Positions 24,115 to 32,168 of a DNA stretch of 39,744 nt are shown here, in pieces. The position numbers and the translations under genes are program-made. Every line of letters starts with the position of its first letter. Within the stretch, counting starts at the first letter, position 1. The notes beneath the pieces were generated by a model. It was not told the origin of the DNA, searched no databases, and saw only the letters and a list, made by a program, of their open reading frames with translations. The DNA lies in NCBI GenBank assembly GCA_030765685.1, contig JAVCCB010000042.1, positions 1 to 39,744 of the forward strand. The letters are read 5' to 3'. This DNA is from Candidatus Tantalella remota (GTDB taxonomy: Bacteria > Omnitrophota > Gorgyraeia > Tantalellales > Tantalellaceae).

Positions 24115-24771
24115 ATGCGAGGTAGAAACTTTTTTCTGGCAGGATCGGTCGTTGTGCTCATTATGAGCCTGATGGTCTCGGGTTGCGCGGTCAATTTTTT
24201 TAAACAGAGTCCTCGCAGCAAAGAAAAAATAAAAACGCTGCAGGATAAGATCAGCGATCTTGAAGCGGAGAGGCAGGCGGAGCGAGCTCAGTTTGAAGAT
24301 ACCAAACGCATGCTGGAAAGAAAACTCAGCGGACAGATAGACGATAAGAGTATTTCGCTTAAGATGATTGACGGGGGTCTGGTCATAATACTGTCTGACA
24401 ATATACTTTTTGATTCAGGAAAGGCCGAGGTCAAGAGAGCCGCGTTCCCGATACTGGATAAGGTGGCCGACATCATAAAGAAAAAGGTCCCGGGAAAGAA
24501 TATCGGAGTAAGTGGACATACGGATAACGTGGCGATAGTGCGTTCGAACTGGAAATCGAACTGGGAACTTTCTACCACAAGAGCTACCAATGTTCTGCAT
24601 TACCTTGAGAGCAGGGGGATATCTCCGAAACGTCTTTCAGCCACAGGTTACGGTGAACACAGGCCGATCGCCTCGAACGATACCGCCGTATCCCGCGCGA
24701 AGAATAGAAGGGTCGAAATAGTGATTTTGCCCGAATACGGGGAGAAAAAGGACGATAGTCTCGTTAAATAG
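24115..24771 (+). CDS. OmpA-domain lipoprotein (Pal-like)
   Basis: 218 aa. An N-terminal lipobox VSGC puts the lipidated cysteine at residue 24. A short charged coiled coil (about 35-75) leads into an OmpA-C domain (about 88-205) with FDSGKAEVKRAAFPILDKVADIIKK, SGHTDNVAI, ELSTTRATNVLHYLESRGISPKRLSATGYGE and NRRVEIVI. OmpA-C domains bind the diaminopimelate of peptidoglycan, so the protein should tether the outer membrane to the cell wall. The coiled-coil spacer makes it more like MotB/YiaD-type lipoproteins than the short E. coli Pal. AAGGAGG precedes ATG 24115. A TATAAT at 24077-24082 could be a -10, but its -35 (TTGAGT, 15-bp spacer) is poor. Confidence 0.9.
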   Translation: MRGRNFFLAGSVVVLIMSLMVSGCAVNFFKQSPRSKEKIKTLQDKISDLEAERQAERAQFEDTKRMLERKLSGQIDDKSISLKMIDGGLVIILSDNILFDSGKAEVKRAAFPILDKVADIIKKKVPGKNIGVSGHTDNVAIVRSNWKSNWELSTTRATNVLHYLESRGISPKRLSATGYGEHRPIASNDTAVSRAKNRRVEIVILPEYGEKKDDSLVK

Positions 24772-24780
24772 CAACAAAGA

Positions 24781-24848
24781 GCGGAGAGTAGAGAGTAGAA
24801 AGTAGAGAGAAAACAGTTTCCCTCGGCCTTCTGCTCTTTACTTTTATT
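24781..24848. repeat. Opposed heptamer arrays before uppS
   Basis: GAGAGTA, GAGAGTA, GAAAGTA and GAGAGAA units (24783-24811) face CTGCTCTTTACTTTT (24831-24845). This occupies most of the 90-bp gap. Confidence 0.6.
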
Positions 24849-24861
24849 AAGGGGATGTGAC

Positions 24862-25557
24862 ATGGGGGTACCGCGGCACGTAGCGATCATAATGGACGGG
24901 AACGGCAGGTGGGCAAGAAAACGCAATCAGCCTGCCATTATGGGCCATCGTGCCGGGATAAAGACAGTGGATGATATCACCGAGGCCAGCGCGGGTATGG
25001 GCATAAAGGCACTTACCCTCTATACGTTCTCGACTGAAAACTGGAAACGTCCCCGCAAGGAAGTCGACGCGTTGATGGCCCTTTTAGGGCAATGTCTGGA
25101 CAAGTATGGCTCAAAGATACATAAGAACAATATCAGGTTCAACGCGATAGGACGTCTGGGGGAATTACCGCAGTCTCTTCAGGGCAGGATCGACGATACC
25201 AAGGCGCTTACGGGATCTAATACAGGTATGGTTCTTACGCTCGCGCTCAATTACGGCGGCAGGCAGGAGATACTCGACGCGTTCAAGGAGGCATGTTCCT
25301 CCGCGGCGGCGAGCGGCGAAGATATCTCTTTATGGGATGAAGACACTTTGGCGAAGCACCTTTACACGGCAGGGCTGCCGGAGCTGGATCTTGTTATACG
25401 TACCAGCGGCGAGATGAGGGTAAGTAATTTTCTGCTGTGGCAGTCGGCATATTCAGAGTTTTATGTGACCGAAACGCTGTGGCCTGATTTTAACGCGGCT
25501 GAATTGACGAAAGCCCTGGATGAATATAGCGACAGGGAAAGGAGATTTGGTGGATAA
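24862..25557 (+). CDS. uppS: Undecaprenyl (polyprenyl) diphosphate synthase
   Basis: Cis-prenyltransferase, 231 aa, making the C55 lipid carrier for peptidoglycan and O-glycans from FPP and IPP. Seen: VAIIMDGNGRWARKR (catalytic Asp), GHRAGIKTV, LTLYTFSTENWKRP, LALNYGGRQEILDA and DLVIRTSGEMRVSNFLLWQSAYSEFYVTETLWPDF. AAGGGG precedes ATG 24862. The gene overlaps cdsA by 8 bp and starts the common uppS-cdsA-dxr-rseP order. Confidence 0.97.
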   Translation: MGVPRHVAIIMDGNGRWARKRNQPAIMGHRAGIKTVDDITEASAGMGIKALTLYTFSTENWKRPRKEVDALMALLGQCLDKYGSKIHKNNIRFNAIGRLGELPQSLQGRIDDTKALTGSNTGMVLTLALNYGGRQEILDAFKEACSSAAASGEDISLWDEDTLAKHLYTAGLPELDLVIRTSGEMRVSNFLLWQSAYSEFYVTETLWPDFNAAELTKALDEYSDRERRFGG

Positions 25558-26362
25558 CTTAGTGCGGCGGGGAATAGTCAGTCTGATATTGATAGTTATA
25601 GTGGCTGCGGTCATTTTTGTTTCTCCCATCTGGTTTTTCTGCCTGGTCATCACTCTTTTTATAGCCTTCGGACAGTGGGAGTTCTTTAAACTTGTCGAGA
25701 ATAGAGGCATCTTTGTCTATAAGTATTTTGGTACGGTTGTAGGGACCCTTGTCCCTGTAGTTATTTTTTTAGGGAACAGCTTCCCGGAAATTAAGAACCT
25801 TGAGCCGATATTGATCGTCGTAGCCAGTTTGCTGGCGTTTACATTACAGTTTACCAGGACCGATAACGCCCGGGACCATTTGGTAAGCATGGCGCTGACG
25901 CTTTTTGCTCTTTTTTACATAGGATGGTTCTTTTCGTTTTTCGTAAAGATAAGATTTCTGACGAATGGGGTTAATCTTATAGCTTTCGTTGTGCTTGTGA
26001 CGAAAGGCGCGGATATAGGGGCATACCTTCTGGGAAGCCGTTTCGGGAAGACGGAACTTATTCCAAGGATAAGTCCCAAAAAGACAAAAGAGGGTACTAT
26101 AGGTGGTATTCTGTTCAGTCTTTTGCTGGCGATGACCCTTGGCAGAGCTCTTACGGGGTTTTCATTCCCGCATCTTTTTGTCCTGGGAATACTTCTGGCT
26201 ACACTGGGACAGGTTGGGGATCTGGCGGAAAGCCTGATAAAACGGGATTGTAACGCTAAGGATACCGGGTCATATTTATCCGGGATAGGCGGGGTACTGG
26301 ACTTGATAGACAGTCTCTTGTTCACGGCACCAGTATTCTACTTTTACGTAAAAACATTTTAA
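25550..26362 (+). CDS. cdsA: Phosphatidate cytidylyltransferase (CDP-diacylglycerol synthase)
   Basis: Polytopic inner-membrane enzyme making CDP-diacylglycerol, 270 aa from GTG 25550. That start has AAAGGAG 5 bp upstream inside uppS; a longer frame from ATG 25520 lacks a ribosome site. Hydrophobic helices run from about residue 8 to the C-terminus. The CdsA signature is present as SLIKRDCNAKDTGSYLSGIGGVLDLIDSLL. The common form is KDSG..LPGHGG.LDR.DS, so His and Arg are replaced by Ile and Leu; the acidic D..D residues that bind metal remain. Part of the uppS-cdsA-dxr-rseP operon. Confidence 0.93.
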   Translation: MDNLVRRGIVSLILIVIVAAVIFVSPIWFFCLVITLFIAFGQWEFFKLVENRGIFVYKYFGTVVGTLVPVVIFLGNSFPEIKNLEPILIVVASLLAFTLQFTRTDNARDHLVSMALTLFALFYIGWFFSFFVKIRFLTNGVNLIAFVVLVTKGADIGAYLLGSRFGKTELIPRISPKKTKEGTIGGILFSLLLAMTLGRALTGFSFPHLFVLGILLATLGQVGDLAESLIKRDCNAKDTGSYLSGIGGVLDLIDSLLFTAPVFYFYVKTF

Positions 26363-26395
26363 GAGTGATCAGTGATCAGATAGGCACACACTATT

Positions 26396-27538
26396 ATGAA
26401 GGATATCATTTTACTAGGATCCACAGGCTCGGTAGGACGGAACGTTCTTGAGATCGCAAGAAGTTATCCGGACAAGTTTCGTATAAAAGCCATAAGCAGC
26501 AACAGGAACATAGATTCGCTTTCCGCCCAGGCGGCAGAGTTCAAGCCGGATATCGTGGCTGTCGGGAAAAAAGATTTAAAGGATGACCTGGCGAAGAGGA
26601 TAAACTATCCCTGTAAGGTGGTCGCGGGAGAGGAGGGGCTGGAGTATCTGGCGGCAGAAGAGTCCGCGGACATCGTTTTTATGGCGATATCCGGGACAGC
26701 GGCGCTTAAGCCGCTTGTCCTTGCTCTTGAGAAGGGAAGAAAAGTCGCATTGGCCAGTAAAGAGCCCATAGTAAGCGCGGGTTCGATAATACAGAGGATG
26801 GTCGAAAAAAGCCATGGAGTGATACTGCCGGTTGACAGTGAGCACAGCGCTGTAGCGCAATGTCTAGCCGGTAGGAGGACGGAAGAGGTAAGGACCCTGT
26901 ATCTTACCGGCAGTGGAGGCCCCCTTAAGGACAAAGCCGAAAAGTCTTTTGATTCTCTTTCCATAGGACAGATACTGGATCATCCGAAATGGGATATGGG
27001 TCCCAAAATAACAGTTGATTCAGCCACTCTTATGAACAAGGGGCTGGAAGTGATAGAGGCCAGGTGGCTTTTTGATGTTCCGCCCGAAAAAATAAAAGTT
27101 GTGATACAACCGCAAGCCATAATACACGCTATGGTGGAGTTCGTGGACGGGGTGGTGTCCGCGGGCATGTTCTGCCCTGATATGCGGTTCCCGATACTCC
27201 GGGCGCTGTCGCATCCGCAGGTGATCGCTAGCGATCTGGAAAGATTGGATTTCGCGAAGGTAGGTAACCTTTCGTTCTTGGAACCTGACACGGTGAAGTT
27301 TCCCGCGCTTGAGCTTGCTTTCGAAGCTCTCAGGGTGGGAGGTACGATGCCCGCGGTACTGAACAGTGCTAATGAAAAGGCCGTTACGCTTTTTCTGGAC
27401 GGGAAAATAAAGTTTACTAATATAGTCAAGCTGGTACAGAAAACAATGGAAAACCATAAAAACATAGAGGAGCCTCTCTTGGAGGATATTATTGAAACCG
27501 AGAAGTGGGCGGCCGAGGAGGTGTTACGATCTTGTTGA
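26396..27538 (+). CDS. dxr: 1-deoxy-D-xylulose-5-phosphate reductoisomerase
   Basis: DXR of the MEP isoprenoid pathway, 380 aa. Seen: ILLGSTGSVGRNVLEIA (NADPH site), ALASKEPIVSAG, ILPVDSEHSAVAQCL (metal ligands D and E), YLTGSGGPLKD, HPKWDMGPKITVDSATLMNKGLEVIEA, and the flexible loop region ending CPDMRFPI. The NADPH-side motif usually reads LANKES; here it is LASKEP. The rest of the active site is standard. It shares the operon with ispG, a later enzyme of the same pathway, and with uppS, which uses the product. The gap to cdsA (33 bp) contains two tandem GTGATCA units. Confidence 0.96.
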   Translation: MKDIILLGSTGSVGRNVLEIARSYPDKFRIKAISSNRNIDSLSAQAAEFKPDIVAVGKKDLKDDLAKRINYPCKVVAGEEGLEYLAAEESADIVFMAISGTAALKPLVLALEKGRKVALASKEPIVSAGSIIQRMVEKSHGVILPVDSEHSAVAQCLAGRRTEEVRTLYLTGSGGPLKDKAEKSFDSLSIGQILDHPKWDMGPKITVDSATLMNKGLEVIEARWLFDVPPEKIKVVIQPQAIIHAMVEFVDGVVSAGMFCPDMRFPILRALSHPQVIASDLERLDFAKVGNLSFLEPDTVKFPALELAFEALRVGGTMPAVLNSANEKAVTLFLDGKIKFTNIVKLVQKTMENHKNIEEPLLEDIIETEKWAAEEVLRSC

Positions 27539-28602
27539 CGATCATTGTTGCTATTTTTGTTTTTAGTGTGTTGATAATTATTCATGAAGCTGGCCATCTG
27601 TTCGCGGCAAAAAAGTTTGGTGTGAAAGTGGAAGTGTTTTCTCTGGGGTTCGGGAAACGTCTTTTTGGGGTGGAGATCGGAGGCACGGATTATAGAGTCT
27701 CTATAATCCCCTTTGGAGGATACATAAAAATGTTGGGTGACGAACCGTCTGAAGCTTCGGGAGGGGAAGACGAGCTTGCTTCCAAACCTGCAGGGCACCG
27801 GTTCTGGATAATGGCTTCCGGGGCGATCACTAATTATATTTTCGCTTTTCTGCTCTTCAGTATGATATTCATGATAGGCGTTCCCACGCTTTCGAATGAG
27901 ATAGGCCAGGTCCTTAAGGGGTATCCGGCCGTGACATCCGGGATGGAAGTCGGGGATAAGATAATATCTATTAACGGCACTAAAGTAGTTTATTGGGAAG
28001 ATATAGTGGATACGATACGAAAAGACTCGTCTGAAAACAGTACGCTGGATTTTGAGATAGTCAGGGGTGATGCTATTCGTAACATAGAAGTGAAGCCGCA
28101 GATATCGAGTGTGACGAACATTTTTGGCCAGACCATAACACGTCCCATGGTAGGTATCGCGCCCAGGGATAAAATGCTGGACGTATCATACGATCCGTTC
28201 CGGGCCGTGTATTACGGCGGGAAGAAGCTCCTGGTGCTTACGGGCATGACATATAAGGGGATATGGCTTCTTCTTACCGGCGGAATGCCGGTTAAGGCTT
28301 CGGTTTCCGGGCCAATAGGTATCGCGAATCTTATGGGGCAGGCTGCCCGCATAGGAATAGTACCGCTTATGATCATCACAGCGCATGTAAGTATGGCGCT
28401 GGCGGTATTCAACCTTTTGCCTTTTCCCGTTCTTGATGGAGGGCATATCATTTTTCTGGGACTTGAAAAGCTACGTGGAAAGCCTTTAAGCGTAAGGGTC
28501 CAGGATATTATAACCCAGGCAGCGCTTATTCTGCTTATCGCGTTCGCGTTATTCGTGAGCTGGCAGGATGTGTTGAAATTTACGCCATTAGGCGGAAAGT
28601 GA
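27532..28602 (+). CDS. rseP: Site-2 intramembrane zinc metalloprotease RseP family
   Basis: M50 protease, 356 aa from TTG 27532. AGGAGGTG at 27516-27523 inside dxr sits 8 bp before that TTG; TTG 27535 is also possible, and no ATG is near. Overlap with dxr is 7 bp. Seen: LIIIHEAGHLFAAKKFGVKVE (HExxH zinc site in the first membrane helix), FGKRLFGVEIGGTDYRVSIIPFGGYIKM, one PDZ domain (about residues 120-195, YPAVTSGMEVGDKIISING), and the C-terminal MALAVFNLLPFPVLDGGH helix with the third zinc ligand. By family it cleaves anti-sigma factors or signal-peptide remnants in the membrane. Substrates here are unknown. Confidence 0.94.
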   Translation: MLTIIVAIFVFSVLIIIHEAGHLFAAKKFGVKVEVFSLGFGKRLFGVEIGGTDYRVSIIPFGGYIKMLGDEPSEASGGEDELASKPAGHRFWIMASGAITNYIFAFLLFSMIFMIGVPTLSNEIGQVLKGYPAVTSGMEVGDKIISINGTKVVYWEDIVDTIRKDSSENSTLDFEIVRGDAIRNIEVKPQISSVTNIFGQTITRPMVGIAPRDKMLDVSYDPFRAVYYGGKKLLVLTGMTYKGIWLLLTGGMPVKASVSGPIGIANLMGQAARIGIVPLMIITAHVSMALAVFNLLPFPVLDGGHIIFLGLEKLRGKPLSVRVQDIITQAALILLIAFALFVSWQDVLKFTPLGGK

Positions 28603-28604
28603 CA

Positions 28605-28782
28605 TGAGGCCATAACTTACAGCTCGGCAGAGCTGTAAGTTATAAGGACGAATGTTATCCCCGGCGAACGAAGAGGGCCCGGGGATCTATTATTGTTTTT
28701 ATTTGGTCCCCGCTTCGTCGAAGCCCTCTGGCTTTCGGCACTTCTTCGGGGGCTCTTGCCCCTCGGTCGCGCGGGGATGACG
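28605..28782 (+). repeat. Two-hairpin post-stop element, long copy C (rseP-ispG gap)
   Basis: TGAG starts two bases after the rseP stop. Helix I: GGCC with GGAC (one mismatch), AA bulge, perfect 14-bp ATAACTTACAGCTC with GAGCTGTAAGTTAT. Linker GAATGTTATCC. Helix II: ATCCCCGG with CCGGGGAT. A further module follows (TATTGTTTTTATTTGG) and then an outer hairpin GTCCCCGC (28706) to GCGGGGAT (28771) enclosing smaller hairpins, ending GATGACG. Only this copy and copy E have the extra module. Confidence 0.8.
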
Positions 28783-28792
28783 GTTGATCAAA

Positions 28793-29866
28793 ATGATTAA
28801 AAGACGAGAAACACGCACAGTAACTATAGGTAACGTAAAGATCGGGTCAGGGTATCCGGTAGCGATACAATCCATGACCAAGGTGCTGACGTCGGACATT
28901 AAAGCTGCCTCAGCGCAGATACGTGAACTGGAGGGTGCCGGCTGTGAGATAGTGCGTGTAGCGGTCAAGAGTGAAGATGACGCTAATGCCATAGCGGCGA
29001 TAAAACAGGAAACGACAATACCTCTGGTCGCGGATATACATTTTGACCACAGGCTTGCCGTTACGGCAGCCGACAAAGGGGCCGATAAGATAAGAATAAA
29101 TCCGGGCAACATCACGGAGCCTTCGGATATAGACGCTGTAATAGACGCGGTATCAGAGAGGAATATACCGGTACGGCTGGGGGTAAACTCGGGTTCCCTG
29201 ATAGATGTGACTACCGGAAGGGCCGCTTCTGTGGATATGATGGTAGATTCCCTTACCGATTATATCGAACATTTTCATAAAAGGAAGTTTGATGATATTG
29301 TGCTTTCGCTCAAGTCGTCGGATGTTCCCAGAACTGTGGAAGCATATAGAAAGATGGCCGAAAGATGCGATTATCCTTTTCATTTGGGAGTCACAGCAGC
29401 CGGGCTTCCAGCTGACGGGATGGTCCGTTCGAGCGTCGGTATAGGCAGCCTTCTCCTGGACGGAATAGGAGACACTATAAGAGTGTCTCTGACAGGAGAT
29501 TCGGTCGAAGAGGTACATACGGCTAAACGTATTTTGGACTCTGTGGGATCGCGTCATTTCGGTTCCAGGATAATAGCGTGCCCTACATGCGGCCGCTGCC
29601 AGGTAGACCTGGTCTCAATAGTGCAGGAATTGGAGACCGAATTAAAACGAAATACGAAAAATGATATACAAAATACGGATAAACAACTACTCATCGCCGT
29701 AATGGGCTGCGAGGTTAACGGTCCCGGGGAGGCGATGGAGGCTGACATAGGGATAGCTTTCGGGAAGGGAAAGGGTGTCATCTTCCGTAGGGGAGAGATA
29801 GTCAAGACGATAAAAGCAGACTTAGCGGTAAAAGAGCTGCTGGAGATGATCCGCGAGGAAACATAG
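28793..29866 (+). CDS. ispG: 4-hydroxy-3-methylbut-2-enyl diphosphate synthase (GcpE), with repeat-encoded insert
   Basis: IspG, about 357 aa, reduces MEcPP to HMBPP in the MEP pathway. The TIM-barrel part has RRETRTVTIGNVKIGSGYPVAIQSM and LVADIHFDHRLAV, INPGNI, GVNSGSL and GVTAAGLPADGMVRSSVGIG. The [4Fe-4S] part has ACPTCGRCQVD and MGCEVNGPGEA with three Cys and the Glu ligand. Between these blocks, about 11 residues (RNTKNDIQNTDKQ region) are encoded by a heptamer array (29647-29678) and look like an insertion compared with E. coli IspG. Start is ATG 28793; TTG 28784, with GGGGA upstream, is an alternative. Confidence 0.94.
   Translation: MIKRRETRTVTIGNVKIGSGYPVAIQSMTKVLTSDIKAASAQIRELEGAGCEIVRVAVKSEDDANAIAAIKQETTIPLVADIHFDHRLAVTAADKGADKIRINPGNITEPSDIDAVIDAVSERNIPVRLGVNSGSLIDVTTGRAASVDMMVDSLTDYIEHFHKRKFDDIVLSLKSSDVPRTVEAYRKMAERCDYPFHLGVTAAGLPADGMVRSSVGIGSLLLDGIGDTIRVSLTGDSVEEVHTAKRILDSVGSRHFGSRIIACPTCGRCQVDLVSIVQELETELKRNTKNDIQNTDKQLLIAVMGCEVNGPGEAMEADIGIAFGKGKGVIFRRGEIVKTIKADLAVKELLEMIREET
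29647..29678 (+). repeat. Heptamer array inside ispG
   Basis: CGAAATA, CGAAAAA, TGATATA and CAAAATA units in frame, the same repeat type as at the queE start. Confidence 0.65.
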
Positions 29867-29867
29867 T

Positions 29868-29896
29868 ATTAAGTATTTAGTATGCAGTTGTATTTA
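29868..29896. repeat. Short heptamer array between ispG and proS
   Basis: AGTATTA, AGTATTT and AGTATGC units after the ispG stop, followed by AGAAGGAG, the proS ribosome site. Confidence 0.5.
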
Positions 29897-29911
29897 TAGA
29901 AGGAGAAAAAT

Positions 29912-31633
29912 ATGCGTTGGAGTAATACATTCATACCCACACTTAAGGAAGATCCGCAGGAAGCGGAAGCGATAAGCCACAAGCTGATGGTAAGGGCCGG
30001 CCTTGTGCGCCGTCTTGCCGCGGGTGCTTACACCTATCTTCCGCTGGGTTACAAGATCCTGAAGAAAGCGGAGAATATAGTTCGCGAAGAGATGAATAAA
30101 GCGGGGGCGATAGAACTTTTGATGCCCGCGCTTCAGCCTGTGGACTTGTGGAAGAAGACGGGCAGATATGATGACATAGGTGACGTGATGATAAAATATA
30201 AAGATCGTCATGGAAGAGAAGTGGCTCTCGGTCCTACACATGAAGAGATAATAACGGATCTTGTATCAAGAGAGGTCCGGTCGTATAAAGACCTTCCGTT
30301 GACACTTTATCAGATCCAGACCAAGTTCCGGGACGAAGTCAGGCCCCGTTTTGGTATCGTGCGAAGCTGTGAGTTCATTATGAAGGATGCTTACAGTTTT
30401 GACGTGGATGCCGAAGCCATGGAAAAGAGCTATAAAAAGATGTATGACGCTTATTGCCGGATATTCGAAAGATGCGGTATTCCATACGTGCCGGTAGAAG
30501 CCGATCCCGGGATGATGGGAGGAACTGTCTCACACGAGTTCATGGTGCCTTCCGATATAGGCGAAGACAGGATAGCAAGCTGCTTAGCCTGCGGTTATGC
30601 CGCGAGTACGGAAGTTGCTGCGGTTAAAGGAGTTGTGTCGGAGGATAAGACTGGTGCCGAGGGAGGATCTGCCCCTGAGGAAGTGAGCACCCCGGGCGCG
30701 AGTACCGTAGAAGATGTCAGCCGATTTCTTAAAGTGACACCGGCGGATATTATAAAGACCCTTATCTATGTAGCTGACGATGAGACTGTCGCCGTTCTTA
30801 TTAGAGGGGATCATGAGGCTAATGAAACGAAACTTAAGAACAGCCTTAAGGCCAGAGTTTTTGAACTTGCCGATGAAAAAAAAGTGGAAGAGATCACCGG
30901 CGCGGCTATGGGGTTTTCCGGTCCGGTAGGTCTTTCCGTAAAAATAATAGCGGATCATTCTGTACGCGGTATGGTGAACGCTGTTACTGGAGCCAACGAG
31001 AAAGACAAACATCTCAGTAACGTGACGCCGGGCAAAGATTTTGATGTAACGGAATGGATCGACGCGAGGGTCATTACCGCGGATGACGTGTGTCCCAAAT
31101 GCGGCGGGAGCATCACGATCAAAAACGCTATAGAGATCGGCCACACGTTCAAGCTTGGCACGAAATATTCAGAAGTCCTGGGAGCAGGTTTTCTGGATAA
31201 AAGCGGCAAACAGCGCCCGGCGATAATGGGTTGCTACGGCATAGGCGTAAACAGGATACTCGCGTCACTCATAGAGACAAGTAATGATAAAAACGGTATT
31301 ATATGGCCTGTATCGCTCAGTCCTTATGAAGTAGTCGTTATTCCTCTGAAAAAAGATGATGAGGGTTTAGTCAATGAAGCGGAAGGAATATATAAGGCCT
31401 TGAAAGACAATGGAGTTGATGTCCTTATTGATGACAGGGAAAAAACAGCCGGTGTGAAGTTCAAAGACGCGGATCTTATAGGATTCCCGGTGCAGGCGGT
31501 AATAGGGAAGAAGAGTCTCGATCAGGGGAAGATCGAGGTAAACGATCGTATCTCAGGAGAGAAAGAGTTAGTGGACGCCGATAGGGCGGTTGACTACATT
31601 AGGGATCGCATAGAGGGGATGAGAAAAGGTTGA
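29912..31633 (+). CDS. proS: Prolyl-tRNA synthetase (bacterial type with editing domain)
   Basis: Class II synthetase charging tRNA-Pro, 573 aa. Motif 1 region is LVRRLAAGAYTYLPLGYKILKK; motif 2 is KFRDEVRPRFGIVRSCEFIMKDAYSFD; motif 3 is MGCYGIGVNRILASLIE. Between motifs 2 and 3 (about residues 225-390) lies the INS editing domain that clears Ala-tRNA-Pro (KTLIYVADDETVAVLIRGDHEANETKL). The C-terminus is the anticodon-binding domain (SPYEVVVIPLKK ... GVDVLIDDREKTAGVKFKDADLIGFP). AGAAGGAG precedes ATG 29912. The stop codon is within a GGTTGA unit of a downstream repeat. Confidence 0.97.
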   Translation: MRWSNTFIPTLKEDPQEAEAISHKLMVRAGLVRRLAAGAYTYLPLGYKILKKAENIVREEMNKAGAIELLMPALQPVDLWKKTGRYDDIGDVMIKYKDRHGREVALGPTHEEIITDLVSREVRSYKDLPLTLYQIQTKFRDEVRPRFGIVRSCEFIMKDAYSFDVDAEAMEKSYKKMYDAYCRIFERCGIPYVPVEADPGMMGGTVSHEFMVPSDIGEDRIASCLACGYAASTEVAAVKGVVSEDKTGAEGGSAPEEVSTPGASTVEDVSRFLKVTPADIIKTLIYVADDETVAVLIRGDHEANETKLKNSLKARVFELADEKKVEEITGAAMGFSGPVGLSVKIIADHSVRGMVNAVTGANEKDKHLSNVTPGKDFDVTEWIDARVITADDVCPKCGGSITIKNAIEIGHTFKLGTKYSEVLGAGFLDKSGKQRPAIMGCYGIGVNRILASLIETSNDKNGIIWPVSLSPYEVVVIPLKKDDEGLVNEAEGIYKALKDNGVDVLIDDREKTAGVKFKDADLIGFPVQAVIGKKSLDQGKIEVNDRISGEKELVDADRAVDYIRDRIEGMRKG

Positions 31634-31692
31634 GATTAAGATTAAGGTTTAGGGGGTAGGTGTTTTCCTTAACCTCAATCTTAATCTTAACC
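31629..31692. repeat. GGTTAA-type inverted array after proS
   Basis: GGTTGA, GATTAA and GATTAAGG units (31629-31650) face CCTTAACC, TCAATC, TTAATC and TTAACC (31667-31691). The proS stop (31631-31633) lies in the first unit. A TATAAT follows at 31693-31698, which could be a -10 for the next gene, but its -35 (TTAACC, 18-bp spacer) is weak. Confidence 0.6.
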
Positions 31693-31721
31693 TATAATGG
31701 TATTTTACGAAGGAGCACAAC

Positions 31722-32168
31722 ATGGATAAGATCAAAGTATTATTCGTATGTGTCCATAATTCGGCTCGGAGCCAGATAGCTGAGGCTTTTCTGAACGGGA
31801 TTGCCGGAGATAAATTCGCGGCTGAAAGCGCGGGATTGGAACCCGGTACGCTGAATCCGGTAGTGGTAGAGGTCATGCTGGAGGAGGGTGTGGACATTTC
31901 TGGGAACGTGACGAAGAGCGTTGCCGCGATGCTCGAAGAGGGAAGGACCTTCGACTTTATAGTAGCGGTATGCGACGGAGCCAACGCTGAAAGGTGTCCG
32001 GTGTTCCCCGGGTCGCGAGAAAAGATCCACTGGGAATTTGATGATCCTTCGGCGGTTACCGGAACAGACGATGAAAAGGAAGAAAAGGTTAAAATAATCA
32101 GGGATCAGATAAAGAACAAGGTAGAGGCCTGGGGCAGGGAAGTCGTAGAGGAAACGGAAGGATCATGA
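31722..32168 (+). CDS. Low-molecular-weight phosphatase-like protein, arsenate reductase (ArsC, thioredoxin-linked) type
   Basis: 148 aa with the LMW-PTP/ArsC fold. The P-loop is VCVHNSARSQ (C10-x5-R16). Further cysteines C84 and C92 (VAVCDGANAERCPVFPG) match the redox relay of thioredoxin-linked ArsC, where they carry the disulfide to thioredoxin; spacing is one residue longer than in the S. aureus enzyme. EFDDPSA supplies the Asp general acid. So arsenate reduction is more likely than plain phosphatase activity. No arsenite pump or ArsR regulator is nearby. It overlaps the next gene by 4 bp. Confidence 0.87.
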   Translation: MDKIKVLFVCVHNSARSQIAEAFLNGIAGDKFAAESAGLEPGTLNPVVVEVMLEEGVDISGNVTKSVAAMLEEGRTFDFIVAVCDGANAERCPVFPGSREKIHWEFDDPSAVTGTDDEKEEKVKIIRDQIKNKVEAWGREVVEETEGS

